Positions 16,101-24,187 of a DNA stretch of 64,000 bases are shown piece after piece. Numbering within the stretch: position 1 is the stretch's first letter; every line of letters begins with the position of its first letter. The stretch lies in contig NZ_QPEX01000028.1 in the NCBI RefSeq assembly GCF_003335505.1, positions 186,001-250,000 of the forward strand, read 5' to 3'. This DNA comes from Bremerella cremea (GTDB taxonomy: Bacteria > Planctomycetota > Planctomycetia > Pirellulales > Pirellulaceae). The notes under the pieces were generated by a model. The model saw nothing but the letters and a program-made list of their open reading frames with translations. It was not told the origin of the DNA and did no database searches. The position numbers and the translations under genes were made by a program.

Positions 16101-16867
16101 TCAATCAGCTTGGCCACATCCCCCAGTGTGTTCGCTTTGGAGATGTCGATCGTAACCGCAGGCGAGATGCCATCGGAGATCTGAAAGCTACCTTTTTCGA
16201 TTCCCTTTCCACCACGCAAATCAGTGAGTTTGGTTGATGAGGTAACGATCGGATTAAGATCGTTCAGCCCTTTGAATTCTTGACTGATCGCTCCAAAGGC
16301 ATCGTGTCCATTAACGGTGGTATCGAACAGGAGGTCGATGTCCGCAAAGCTTTGCAGCCCGGTGGTGTTGCCTGAGTATTGAATTAGCCCGTTATCGAGT
16401 TCCTGAAAGGGAATCGTGGTGGTGTTTGAGCCTGAGAAGAGGTAGCGTCCGCGGAACTGCTGATTGGCGAGATCCATCATTTGTTGGATCGCGCGCTCCA
16501 ACTGTTCGCCAGCGGCGGCCAGTTCCGAATCGGAGAAAGTGGTATCGCTTAAACGAACGGCCAGTCCGCTCATTTCATTAAGTGTGTTAGAGGCGTTGGC
16601 TAAAGCGACGTCGGTAGCCGCCAAGTACGATTGGCTCGTGGTGAGGTTGGTTTGAATCTGCGTTTTTTGTTCTAACAACGACTGCAGAGTTAAGCCGCGA
16701 ATTGCCGCCGGAGCATCATCGCTTAAAGAAAGTATACGACGCCCCGTAGTTATCTGCGTTTGTAAACGCAGTAAGTCGAGCTGATCGGCGGACATTTGGT
16801 TCGTCAAACGTTGCGACAACAAGTAGTCGCTTGTTCGACCAGACGGAACCGGAATGATACGTGTCAT
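13124..16867 (-). CDS. flgL: Giant hook-filament junction protein FlgL (HAP3) with repeat insertions
   Basis: FlgL joins hook to filament together with FlgK. Residues 1-170 (TNQMSADQLDLLRLQTQITT, RRILSLSDDAPAAIRGLTLQ, RGRYLFSGSNTTTIPF) and the last ~110 residues are flagellin-like helices of FlgL. It has 1,247 residues against about 300-450 normally. The insertion holds Flagellin-IN-like units near 221-304, 700-770 and 786-877, and type-B modules anchored near 359, 420, 538, 925 and 1042. The stretch TKLTDLRGGKGIEKG near residue 215 is almost the same as TKLSDLKGGKGIERG in FliD. It starts about 70 bp after flgK. Confidence 0.93.
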   Translation of the reverse strand: MTRIIPVPSGRTSDYLLSQRLTNQMSADQLDLLRLQTQITTGRRILSLSDDAPAAIRGLTLQSLLEQKTQIQTNLTTSQSYLAATDVALANASNTLNEMSGLAVRLSDTTFSDSELAAAGEQLERAIQQMMDLANQQFRGRYLFSGSNTTTIPFQELDNGLIQYSGNTTGLQSFADIDLLFDTTVNGHDAFGAISQEFKGLNDLNPIVTSSTKLTDLRGGKGIEKGSFQISDGISPAVTIDISKANTLGDVAKLIEANPPAGRKVTARVSDTGLIVDIDDAGGGNLTIRELGGSRVAAQLGILDTDGNLTNPIVGIDLNPRITLTTKVANLLGTRANAVIEYPGENNDILVKANDNGESLNGVKIHLVDDNQLKAGSGITRGNEIVNKGTDLLRPQTTLNLAGVDNNLLLTANSTDGSLDGVRIVLDASNDIGDSAIIGPTTLVDGIPTITVQIDDSDETTLQSLANAFATDGRFAISSDPSSGEGFDPASIIASSNDGRISTTSVTTHAVKARASLPFIGGGNDLTLIANQAGDLFNNVEIVVDSSSDLGDAATATYSDNGSTRRLTIQIDDTSETSLQSVINAIAAEGTFSVTYDNGNGESFNLAAAIPSTSAGTIGNTGNTGGSADSYYVQVASGTTTADDLLRALNNHTEFAENFTATIDPKDTTAEFLAGSGAVSTTVIGETSGGSGVVFDAESGVQVQNGEETTVLTFENVETVEDLLNVFNRSGVGVVAEINASGNGINVRSNISGGNFSIGENGGSTATQLGLRSFSNDTVLTDLNFGIGVRGTDGTDLTITRNDGVELEIDLATAKTVGDVLNLINNHPQNLDGNNALVARLSEYGNGIELIDDNPAGFGRLKVSQGVLSSAGVDLGLIPAGQTEATVSDSPDAQPATAIVKFDPPNNVNNAFKLTANAPGTSYNNVQVEFVNSSANGNEALVTFDQATQKLTIDVDPTLTSASTVIAAIKAEGTFNAELYSTEDATNSGSALITQTGVLATTNGGTPLADSASATADVTFASPDHLNTAFTIVAKDAGTIRNDVRIIFDDSLPSGGVPSATFAPGANTLTVRVEAGVTTTNQVVAAIDQEGSFDAKLLFTTDATNDGSGIVNTTGTVGTTSGGTAEVLSGRNVNSLETKGVFNSLLRLKDAIASKNVGEISRVAGLIKDDIQRLSFTRGELGARDQHVDVLKARGEDEILELKSNLSLEVDVDIIQALTDMSAKQASFQASLKTAGQLYQLTLLDYI
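13480..14180 (-). repeat. Two tandem type-B modules in flgL (C-terminal pair)
   Basis: Two ~118-residue repeats, each running from VxFxxPxxxNxAF(K/T) through a YNNVQVEF- or RNDVRIIF-like strand, LT(I/V)(D/R)V, a helix V(I/V)AAI, ED/TDATNSGSAL or TDATNDGSGI, to a T(N/S)GG end. They are the most alike pair in flgL and probably the most recent duplication there. Confidence 0.75.
15045..15845 (-). repeat. Three type-B modules in flgL (N-terminal set), diverged
   Basis: Strands of the form L-x-x-N-x-(D/G)-x-L-(F/N/D)-(N/G)-V-(E/R/K)-I recur near 15790, 15608 and 15252, each followed by an Asp-rich turn; the last two also carry TIQIDDS(E)T-like strands and a helix ending in A(I/F)A. These are weaker matches than the C-terminal pair. 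Confidence 0.6.
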
Positions 16868-16936
16868 GTTCGTTTATCCATCGCGGCAAGGCGAGGCCGA
16901 AGCCCAGGTTCAAGGAAGTGCCGCGTAAGGCCTGCC

Positions 16937-18637
16937 TTACAGGTTGACCAAAATCTCTAAAAGGTCGTCGAGTGTGGAAATCATGCGCGACGAGGCTTGG
17001 AATTGTCTCTGGAATGTGATCATACGCACCGCTTCTTCATCCAGGTTCACACCGCTAACCCCCATCTTTTGTGCTTCGAGGGTGTCTTTAAACGTACGGA
17101 ATCCTTCGGTGATTCCTTTCGTGACGGCCGCGGATTGGGCGACGTTTCCTACCATGTCTTTGTAAAACGAAGCGATCGATGTCCCCGCAAAGGAATCGAG
17201 TTTGCGATCGGAAAACGAGGCTAACGCAACCGCGTTATCGGTGTCTTTACCGATGCCAGATCGGCTGGCGGCGAATTTCGAAGGATCGTCGCTGACTGCG
17301 GAATTTACTCCGATATCTAACGCAGACGAGCCGGTAAAAAACGTGCCGATTCCTAAGGCCGCTAACGCGCCACTGGTATCGTCTGCGAAAGCAAACTCTA
17401 CATTGGGTTGATCGGCTTCGATGGAAAGCTGGCCATCCAGCGAGATGGAAGCCGTTAGCCCGTCGATGTTGTCGAGTTCGGCCCGCAAGTCTTCCAGCGA
17501 AGTATCGTCGTTGGTGCCGTTAAGTTGGACGAAGATTTCGTGCGTTTCGGTAATCCCCGTTTGGCGATTGAGCAGTTTGACTTGAAACGAACCATTCTCA
17601 GGCGTGAACGCAAGCCCTGCTTGATCGAGGGGTGAGCCGACTTGCCCCGAGTCGACAAGGTGTTCTGCCTCCAAAGACTTATAGCCGGTAAGCCCCTGAC
17701 CGCTGCTGAATACCTTATTGAATTCGAAGACGAACGACTTCGCGAAATCATCGAGTTGTCCGAGGAAGTCACCGAGAATGTTATCGCGTGAATTGACTAA
17801 GCCAGCCAACTTGCCGGTGTCGGTTTGGATAGGGGAATCGAAGTCCGCGATTTTCACCTCGGTGAAGGAGTAGCCATCGCGAATCTCCTCGTCGGCAATG
17901 ACCTCGCGGGAAAGCCCATCGGTAACCAGGTATTCGCCTCCAGCAAAAACCGACATCGATCCGTTGGGTTGTTCGACTGCTTTCACGCCGATTAGCTCGG
18001 AAAGGGCGGTTAGCTTTTGTTGCCGCTGATCTCGCAGGCCGACGGCGTCGCTTTTCGTAACGCCCCCTTCCATGTTGACGATCTTTTCATTCAGATCGGC
18101 GATGTCGGTCAGCAGGCCGTTGATATCGCCTGCCGTGTCTCGAATGCGGTCGTCGGTATCGGACTGAACTTGTTGTACGCGTTCGTACAGCCGCTTGATG
18201 TCGTCTGCTAGCGTTTCGCCTCGCAGGATTGTCAAGTTGCGAACGCCCAGGTCTTCTGGTTGGTTAAGGATGTCGTTGATCGAACCAAAGAAGTTATTGA
18301 GGGACGTGCTGATATCGGTATCGCTCAGTTCCCCAATCAAGGCATCTAACTGCGTGTAGGTGTTTTCCTGGGCTTCCCCTTTGGCCAGGTCGCTTCGAGA
18401 ACCACGTAGCCGTTCTTCCAGAAACTGGTCGACCTGCTGAACGATTGCCTCGACTTGGACGCCCAAGCCTAGACGAAGATTGCCAATCGCCTGCGTCGGC
18501 GCAGGGGTATAGATCACCCGCTGCCTTAGATAGTCAGGCGTGTTGACGTTGGCGATATTGTTGCCAGTGACTTGAAGCCCAATCTGGGCTGCATTCAAGG
18601 CATTGCTGGCTTGTTGGAGTGAACTAAATAAAGACAT
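16937..18637 (-). CDS. flgK: Flagellar hook-associated protein FlgK (HAP1)
   Basis: A 566-residue protein of near-normal length. The N-terminus (LFSSLQQASNALNAAQIGLQ followed by TGNNIANVNTPDYLRQRV) is the rod/hook/HAP motif, and the C-terminus has GVSGVNLDEEAVRMITFQRQ followed by FQASSRMI. FlgK forms the first junction ring between hook and filament. Unlike its partner FlgL it carries no clear repeat insertion. It lies between flgN, its export chaperone, and flgL. Confidence 0.96.
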   Translation of the reverse strand: MSLFSSLQQASNALNAAQIGLQVTGNNIANVNTPDYLRQRVIYTPAPTQAIGNLRLGLGVQVEAIVQQVDQFLEERLRGSRSDLAKGEAQENTYTQLDALIGELSDTDISTSLNNFFGSINDILNQPEDLGVRNLTILRGETLADDIKRLYERVQQVQSDTDDRIRDTAGDINGLLTDIADLNEKIVNMEGGVTKSDAVGLRDQRQQKLTALSELIGVKAVEQPNGSMSVFAGGEYLVTDGLSREVIADEEIRDGYSFTEVKIADFDSPIQTDTGKLAGLVNSRDNILGDFLGQLDDFAKSFVFEFNKVFSSGQGLTGYKSLEAEHLVDSGQVGSPLDQAGLAFTPENGSFQVKLLNRQTGITETHEIFVQLNGTNDDTSLEDLRAELDNIDGLTASISLDGQLSIEADQPNVEFAFADDTSGALAALGIGTFFTGSSALDIGVNSAVSDDPSKFAASRSGIGKDTDNAVALASFSDRKLDSFAGTSIASFYKDMVGNVAQSAAVTKGITEGFRTFKDTLEAQKMGVSGVNLDEEAVRMITFQRQFQASSRMISTLDDLLEILVNL

Positions 18638-18675
18638 CCCTGTTTACCTCGTTAGGTAAGTCGTGTTGTGGCGAC

Positions 18676-19209
18676 TCACGCATCCTGATCCATCAGGGTT
18701 CCACCCTGGTTCGAGGCATTCTCCGCTTCATATGTCGGTTTAATCTTTCCGCCGGTTGCAATGATTTGTAGCAATTGGGAAAGATGTAATACGGTTTGTT
18801 GTGCTAGCACAAAGTTGGCAAGCGTCTCGTTTTGAATATGACGCATTGCATCTCTTGCTGTGTGCGTCTTTTGCGTCAGACCGTCGGCCTGAGAGTTGTC
18901 GTTTTCGAGTGCTTTGGCCAGTGACTGCAAGCTATCTGCTGGCAGCCCCTTCCCTTTGGCATTTTCGAGCAACGCTTGACGCGAATCACGCAGTTGCTCT
19001 AGGCGGTCGAGCAGGGCCTGTTCGCCATTCATGGTTTCCTGCATGCCTGCGATGTCGTTGGCAACCATTTGCTCGCGTTTGCGGTGCAGCACGTTGAGCA
19101 AGTCGGCTTGAACATTCGAAAGTTCTTGCAGAAAGACAGCGGTCTCGTTTTCAAGATCGAGTCCCCGGGGTGCGTTTAGTTCTGCGGTGGCGGATATCGA
19201 GGAAGTCAT
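18676..19209 (-). CDS. flgN: FlgN-like chaperone for FlgK/FlgL
   Basis: A 177-residue, largely helical protein with predicted coiled-coil stretches (for example QADLLNVLHRKREQMVAND near residues 33-51 and a second helix around 125-145). FlgN is the cytoplasmic export chaperone of FlgK and FlgL. Sequence signatures are weak in this family, so the call rests on helical content, length and position directly before flgK. Confidence 0.75.
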   Translation of the reverse strand: MTSSISATAELNAPRGLDLENETAVFLQELSNVQADLLNVLHRKREQMVANDIAGMQETMNGEQALLDRLEQLRDSRQALLENAKGKGLPADSLQSLAKALENDNSQADGLTQKTHTARDAMRHIQNETLANFVLAQQTVLHLSQLLQIIATGGKIKPTYEAENASNQGGTLMDQDA

Positions 19210-19251
19210 AGCAGTAACAAACCACTGGTTGGGAGTGGGTAGTAATCGAAA

Positions 19252-19677
19252 TTAAATGGAAAGATCCAATCGCGACATAATCGTCGAATCGGTCTGGCTG
19301 TCTTGCGACTGCGTTTGTCGTTGCAGGTTGTCTAGCTGACCGATAGCATCTTGAGCTTCTTGCTCGTTGACGAAGTCGGTTAGCTGTGAAGCATCGTGGC
19401 GTTGACCCATGTTGGCGGCGAACAGTTCATACATTGGTTCGGTGATCTGCTCGGAACTGGCATCCGAGATCTTTTCGACCAATAGTTGATCGAGCTGTGA
19501 TTGGAAAACTTCTTCAGCCCGGCCACCATGAAAGTAAGCTGGTTTGCCCAGAGACTTTCGCATGCTTTGCAGCATTTGCCCGAACAACGATTCACCGACG
19601 AACTGGTCGAAGCGATCACGCAGCTCGCTTTGCGGAGCGGCGGAGTTTGCGTTCGGGGTGATGCTGTTGACGTTCAT
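19252..19677 (-). CDS. flgJ: Rod-binding protein, FlgJ N-terminal type
   Basis: A 141-residue protein with the rod-binding domain signature: FVGESLFGQMLQSMRKS near residues 27-43 and EPMYELFAANMGQR near 86-99. FlgJ helps assemble the rod in the periplasm. The peptidoglycan hydrolase half found in gammaproteobacterial FlgJ is absent, as in many phyla. I took the ATG at 19677 because the frame upstream overlaps the 3' end of flgI in another phase and has no family similarity. It follows flgI by about 35 bp. Confidence 0.85.
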   Translation of the reverse strand: MNVNSITPNANSAAPQSELRDRFDQFVGESLFGQMLQSMRKSLGKPAYFHGGRAEEVFQSQLDQLLVEKISDASSEQITEPMYELFAANMGQRHDASQLTDFVNEQEAQDAIGQLDNLQRQTQSQDSQTDSTIMSRLDLSI

Positions 19678-19711
19678 AGTGACTCTGCTCGGTAAAATCT
19701 TCGGGAAGAAC

Positions 19712-20845
19712 TTAGTTGACGTAGACCAGGTCGCCGTAAACTTTGCCTTGGTGATGCAAGGCTTCGACAATCGTAATGATGTCGCCAGCCGGCACTTTCA
19801 AAGTTGTGAGCGCGTCTTCCAGATCTTTTAAACGGGTAGCGTACGACTTTTGGGAATCGACCGTCACAAACTTCGAAGCCTCCGGATCGGTTGTTTCGAC
19901 CTTGATTCCGTTATGGTTGATCACCACCGGGCCAATCTCGACATCGCTGCCGATCACAATCAGGCCTTGCTGTTTGTTAATTACTACCTTGTTGTTCAGC
20001 AGGCTATCGACGATCGGCGTCTCCATCAAAATCGAGATGAAGTAGACCGGCTCGTCTCTGTATTGAGGGGGAACGGAGACCTCGATCGTTTTCTGATCGA
20101 TCGCTTTGGCGATTTGGCCACTGGTGCCCCGGCTAACGTTTTGTTCGAGGTTATTCACGCCGAACACAATTTCCTGGGCCATCCGAAAGTCTTTGTGGCC
20201 ATCTTTTATTACCAAGAAGATCTTGCCGTCCGCAGTGACAAATGGGTTGCGGATGGTGCGTTCAAAACGGCAACCTTTCATGACATGCCCCCGCGTCGGG
20301 ATGTCGTCGTTGGCCAGTTTGACCGGACCGCTGGCGATCGCCCAAACGGTTTTGTCGTGTGGGTTTGGACCTTGCAAGGTCGAGATGGCCAGCGTGCCAC
20401 CTTCCAGGCTTTTCGCGGAAAGTGCACTGACTTCGCAGTCGATGTGATCCCCTTCTTCGGCCCCTTCAGCAGGAACATTGGCCCGCACCAAAACCAGGGC
20501 TGTGTTTTTTACATTCTTCAACGCTTCCGGCAGGTATTCGCCATCGGGGCCTTCACCCGAATTACTGCCGAGATATTTGAGCATCAACGACAAGGCACGG
20601 TGCGTTGGGGAAAGGTTGGTATCGCCAGTTCCCTTCAAGCCAACCACCAAGCCAATCCCTTGCAAGTAGTTGCCCTCTTGCCCCTTCACTCGCACGAAAT
20701 CCGACAGTGGGCGATTGATTTGGAACCGCTGCGAATCGATCGAGCTGTACTGAGCTTGAGTAACCTGGGCTTCCACGGTTTGCCCACCAATCAGGATCAG
20801 CCCGCAGACGATCAGTAGTACGAGTTGTCGAATTGTTGAAATCAT
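19712..20845 (-). CDS. flgI: Flagellar P-ring protein FlgI
   Basis: A 377-residue protein with a signal peptide (MISTIRQLVLLIVCGLILIG, cleavage after VEA) and the FlgI hallmark LQGIGLVVGLKGTGD near residue 56, followed by LVRANVPAEGAEEGD. FlgI forms the ring around the rod in the periplasm. The ATG at 20845 gives a clean signal peptide; an in-frame TTG 13 codons upstream would bury it. It lies after flgH on the same strand. Confidence 0.95.
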   Translation of the reverse strand: MISTIRQLVLLIVCGLILIGGQTVEAQVTQAQYSSIDSQRFQINRPLSDFVRVKGQEGNYLQGIGLVVGLKGTGDTNLSPTHRALSLMLKYLGSNSGEGPDGEYLPEALKNVKNTALVLVRANVPAEGAEEGDHIDCEVSALSAKSLEGGTLAISTLQGPNPHDKTVWAIASGPVKLANDDIPTRGHVMKGCRFERTIRNPFVTADGKIFLVIKDGHKDFRMAQEIVFGVNNLEQNVSRGTSGQIAKAIDQKTIEVSVPPQYRDEPVYFISILMETPIVDSLLNNKVVINKQQGLIVIGSDVEIGPVVINHNGIKVETTDPEASKFVTVDSQKSYATRLKDLEDALTTLKVPAGDIITIVEALHHQGKVYGDLVYVN

Positions 20846-20896
20846 GGAAGTCACTTCGATGGGTTGGGCATGAACGGTGAACAAAGGGAACGACGA

Positions 20897-21598
20897 CTAG
20901 AACCAGTGGACGCTATCCCACAACTGCAGCAGCCAGCCCCGGCTGTAGGCGTTGCGAATCGCTCCCTTTTCTTCCTTGGTAATCGAAAGCTCGGCTAGTT
21001 GTTCGCTGAGCACGGTGTTGTTGGGGTTGATGTCTTCCGTCCGGCAAATTCCGCGAAGGTGATAAACCCAAACTTCATCATTCACTTGAATGGTCTTACT
21101 TGCTTCCAGCTTCAAGGTGCCGTTCGGCAAGATCTCTTGGACTTCCGAAGCAATGGTGAACTTGAGAGATTCGTTCGTTTCCATTTCGGCTTGCGATTGA
21201 AGACGGTTGGTCAGCGTGCCAGCAATTGCCGGGTCGCCATTAGGCTGGGGGGCAGGTGTCACGCCATCGAGACCGTCTAGCTTCAACCAATCTTTGAGGA
21301 TGGCCGTGTATTGGCCGCTCTTACGTGTGTTGAACTCGCCATCGGAAAAAGTCTGCGCACGTTCATCGACTCGGATATGAATCAAGTCGTGAACTTGAAC
21401 CTTGCGTGGTGGCGGCAACTCACGATAGAACCAGTTCATGTTCTTCGTGGTAGCGTTGTAAGGGACGCCGTCAGAGCCTGGCAGTTGTGGCATGTTTCGT
21501 TGCGACAAGCTGGAAACGGGACCACTTTGTTGACCGAACGCCATTGCGGCAATTAGGGTCAAGGCAATCGATGTCAGCAAGGTAAGAAACGTTTTCAT
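20897..21598 (-). CDS. flgH: Flagellar L-ring protein FlgH without lipobox
   Basis: A 233-residue FlgH with VQVHDLIHIRVDERAQT near residues 67-83 and PNGTLKLEASKTIQVNDEVW near 157-176, the core FlgH motifs. FlgH forms the outer-membrane ring and is usually a lipoprotein. Here the signal peptide (MKTFLTLLTSIALTLIAAMA) ends in FGQQSG with no cysteine, so it should be cleaved by signal peptidase I. Its start overlaps the flgA stop by 4 bp. Confidence 0.93.
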   Translation of the reverse strand: MKTFLTLLTSIALTLIAAMAFGQQSGPVSSLSQRNMPQLPGSDGVPYNATTKNMNWFYRELPPPRKVQVHDLIHIRVDERAQTFSDGEFNTRKSGQYTAILKDWLKLDGLDGVTPAPQPNGDPAIAGTLTNRLQSQAEMETNESLKFTIASEVQEILPNGTLKLEASKTIQVNDEVWVYHLRGICRTEDINPNNTVLSEQLAELSITKEEKGAIRNAYSRGWLLQLWDSVHWF

Positions 21599-22497
21599 CG
21601 ACGGGCTCCCTGGGGGGCGATAGGGTGAACGGCTGGTGAAGGATGAACCTTCGTGTAACCGGTTAGCACAACGGCTTCGCCGGGCCCAACGACTTGAGCT
21701 TGAAAGCGTTCCGATTCGCGAGCGCGGCCATAAGTTTGCGGAGTGATCGGTTGAACTTCGACAAGTTCCCCTTTGCCGGCATCGTTTAGGGCCAACATTT
21801 CGCGACGCACGATGATGTTGCCAGCCCGTGCCAAAATGGTGACGGCCTCGTTGCGACGCACAATGACAGGCTCGCGAACGTCTTTGGAGGCGATGGGACG
21901 ATCGGCAGAGATACCGCGAGCAGCCTCTTTGCCAATCACGCTTGTTAAGTTCTCGGGGTAGCTATCTTCGCGACGAATGACCGAAAGCTCTCGCATTTCA
22001 ACATCATCGGGCTGAATAATTTCACCACGACGAACATTCCGCACGACGTGCGCCACCGTGATGACCTCTTGCTCTCTCGGCGAGGAAAGCACCTGTCCTC
22101 CAAAGGTCCGTCGCGGTAGTGAGCGAGCGGGGGCTTCGTCGGTCGTTGCTTTTACTGGGGTGACTACCGCTTCAAGTCGTACTCGGCTTGAACCGGAAAC
22201 GGCAATTTGTTGCGCCGAATAACCACGGGCTGCCAAGATTGAACGGATGTCGTTGATTGTCAGATAGGTAGACTGGCCTACGGTCGGGGCGGGTGATAGA
22301 TGCAGCTTGAGCAGTTGTTCTCGCAGAACTGGATCGGCAACATCGATTACCGCGATTTCTCCAAGGCAAGTAATCGGCCCGGAAATCATCGCCGCTGTTT
22401 TCAGCGTGACCTTGCCGCTTTCAGCGTGAGCTACCGCTGCCAGAGCAAAGCTGACCAAGACGGCCAAGGTGAATCGAATTGAATGAGCGATTTTCAT
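21595..22497 (-). CDS. flgA: Flagellar P-ring assembly chaperone FlgA
   Basis: A 300-residue secreted protein: signal peptide to about residue 26, then a variable N-terminal half, then the SAF-type domain with RGEIIQPDDVEMRELS near 158-173, IGKEAARGI and RPIASKDV, and the C-terminal VTILARAGNIIVRREMLALN near 220-239. FlgA is the periplasmic chaperone for FlgI. The tail ends in a Pro/Arg-rich stretch. It sits between flgG and flgH and overlaps flgH by 4 bp. Confidence 0.93.
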   Translation of the reverse strand: MKIAHSIRFTLAVLVSFALAAVAHAESGKVTLKTAAMISGPITCLGEIAVIDVADPVLREQLLKLHLSPAPTVGQSTYLTINDIRSILAARGYSAQQIAVSGSSRVRLEAVVTPVKATTDEAPARSLPRRTFGGQVLSSPREQEVITVAHVVRNVRRGEIIQPDDVEMRELSVIRREDSYPENLTSVIGKEAARGISADRPIASKDVREPVIVRRNEAVTILARAGNIIVRREMLALNDAGKGELVEVQPITPQTYGRARESERFQAQVVGPGEAVVLTGYTKVHPSPAVHPIAPQGARR

Positions 22498-22514
22498 AAC
22501 GCTTTTGTTAAATC

Positions 22515-23315
22515 CTATCGACGCAAGTTCGAGATCAGTTGCAGAATCTGGTCGCCGGCTTGAACGGTTTGCGAGTTCAATTCAAACGATCGCTGCGTGG
22601 TGATCAGATCGATTAGCTCTTGAACAGGTTCGACGTTCGAGGCTTCCAGCATGCCTTTGCGAATAGTACCCAAGCCGTTGGTTTGCGGGTTCGCCGTAAT
22701 AGGAGCACTGGAGGAAGCCGTTTCGGCGAAAAGTCCGTCACCCAACTTGATCAAGCCTTCAGGGTTGATGAACGTTGCCAACTGAATCTGGCCAACTTCG
22801 TTCAGCGTGTTGGAACCAGGCTGGCGAACCGATACGATGCCATCGGTGCTGACTTCAATGGCGGTCGCATCTTGAGGAATCGTGATCGCGGGCTGAATGG
22901 GGCGTCCGATCGAGGCCGAGCCTTGCACGACTTGGCCGTTGGAATTGACGGCAAAATTCCCTGCTCGCGAATAAACGATCTCACCACTTGGATCGCTCAA
23001 CTGAAAGAAACCTTCTCCTTCAATCAGCAGATCGAGCTCTCGATCGGTTGAGATGAATGCCCCTTGGGTATAGTCGGTTTGCGTACTGGAAACGCGAACC
23101 CCCAGACCTACTTCGGTACCGGTGGGGGTTAGGTTACCGGCAGCGTCCCGGTTGCCTGGCAGGGTGATGTGATCGTAGAAGAGATCTTCAAAGTTGGCAC
23201 GATCCTTCTTGAAGCCGTTCGTGTTCACATTGGCCAGATTATTGGCAATCACGTCGAGCTTTGTCTGCATCGACTGCATGCCGGTGGCTGCGGTGTAAAG
23301 GGTTTGAACGCTCAT
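22515..23315 (-). CDS. flgG: Distal rod protein FlgG
   Basis: A 266-residue protein of normal length. The N-terminus has LYTAATGMQSMQTKLDVIAN followed by NLANVNTNGFKK, and the C-terminus VEPVQELIDLITTQRSFELN, both diagnostic of FlgG. It builds the distal rod crossing the periplasm and outer rings. It lies 54 bp after flgF and precedes flgA by about 17 bp. Confidence 0.97.
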   Translation of the reverse strand: MSVQTLYTAATGMQSMQTKLDVIANNLANVNTNGFKKDRANFEDLFYDHITLPGNRDAAGNLTPTGTEVGLGVRVSSTQTDYTQGAFISTDRELDLLIEGEGFFQLSDPSGEIVYSRAGNFAVNSNGQVVQGSASIGRPIQPAITIPQDATAIEVSTDGIVSVRQPGSNTLNEVGQIQLATFINPEGLIKLGDGLFAETASSSAPITANPQTNGLGTIRKGMLEASNVEPVQELIDLITTQRSFELNSQTVQAGDQILQLISNLRR

Positions 23316-23369
23316 GGCTTACTTCCTTGTTCGCCGTTGGTTCGCTATTTCGTATGCGAAGGGGGGAGT

Positions 23370-24137
23370 TTAGTTCTGTCGTAAGACGCGGCTTAGCAAG
23401 TTGCCAAGCGTCTCGTCCTGGGTTTTGATCATGCTGATGTTGGATTCGTAGGCACGCGTCGTTTCGATCATGGACATCATCTCGGTAATCGAGTTGGCCG
23501 ACGATCGTTCCAGCATGCCAGGAGCCGCCAAGCGATCTTCGTCTGGAATTTGGCCGGCTGCTCCCATGGAGCGGAAAAAGTTCTGACCGAACTTCACCAG
23601 GTCGGCATTCGAGGTTGGCTTGGCAATTCCCAAAGGAATAATGTCGCCACCAATGACAACTTCGCCGCGTTCGTTGAAGTAGTTGCCGACGTGAACGGCC
23701 TTGGCTTCCGGATTGACTTGAACCGGTGTGCCATCGCTGCCTAGGACAGGAAAACCTTCTTGCGTGGTCAAGCTGCCATCGGGCATGAACATGAAGTTCC
23801 CAGCACGCGTCAGTAAGACCTGACCATCGTTGAGAACCTGAAAGTAACCTTCGCCTCGGATCGCGATATCAGCTGGGTTGCCGGTCGGAGTGATCGGGCC
23901 ACGATTGAAATTCGTGGCCGTCTCGCGAACCATCACCCCGCCGCCGATGTTGTTGATGCTGCCCGAACCAGGTGAGTCGAGGTATTGATTGATGGCTTCC
24001 GAATCGCGTGCTTCGAGGATCGCGAATTCGTTTTTGAACCCAGGCGTATCGACGTTCGCGAGGTTATTCGAGATCACCTCGAGTCGTCGCGACTGAGCTT
24101 GGGCTCCTTCCGCCGAAATGTATAGGCCGTAAACCAT
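23370..24137 (-). CDS. flgF: Proximal rod / basal-body protein FlgF
   Basis: A 255-residue FlgF/FlgG-family protein beginning MVYGLYISAEGAQAQSRRLE, followed by NNLANVDTPGFKNEF; the C-terminus has SITEMMSMIETTRAYESNIS. Within FlgF-FlgG pairs the first gene and the deviating N-terminus point to FlgF. I chose the ATG at 24137 because an in-frame GTG at 24179 would place the start at or before the expected transcription start of the sigma-54 promoter at 24188-24202. It is the first gene of the leftward flagellar block. Confidence 0.9.
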   Translation of the reverse strand: MVYGLYISAEGAQAQSRRLEVISNNLANVDTPGFKNEFAILEARDSEAINQYLDSPGSGSINNIGGGVMVRETATNFNRGPITPTGNPADIAIRGEGYFQVLNDGQVLLTRAGNFMFMPDGSLTTQEGFPVLGSDGTPVQVNPEAKAVHVGNYFNERGEVVIGGDIIPLGIAKPTSNADLVKFGQNFFRSMGAAGQIPDEDRLAAPGMLERSSANSITEMMSMIETTRAYESNISMIKTQDETLGNLLSRVLRQN

Positions 24138-24187
24138 GGCAAACGATTGGTTGAAACATGCCCCCCCGGACACGCTCACTTACCATG

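Noticed and set aside
19850..20818. A 322-residue open frame on the plus strand opposite flgI
   Set aside because: It mirrors flgI codons, lacks a ribosome-binding site and has no recognisable domain; the flgI reading is certain.
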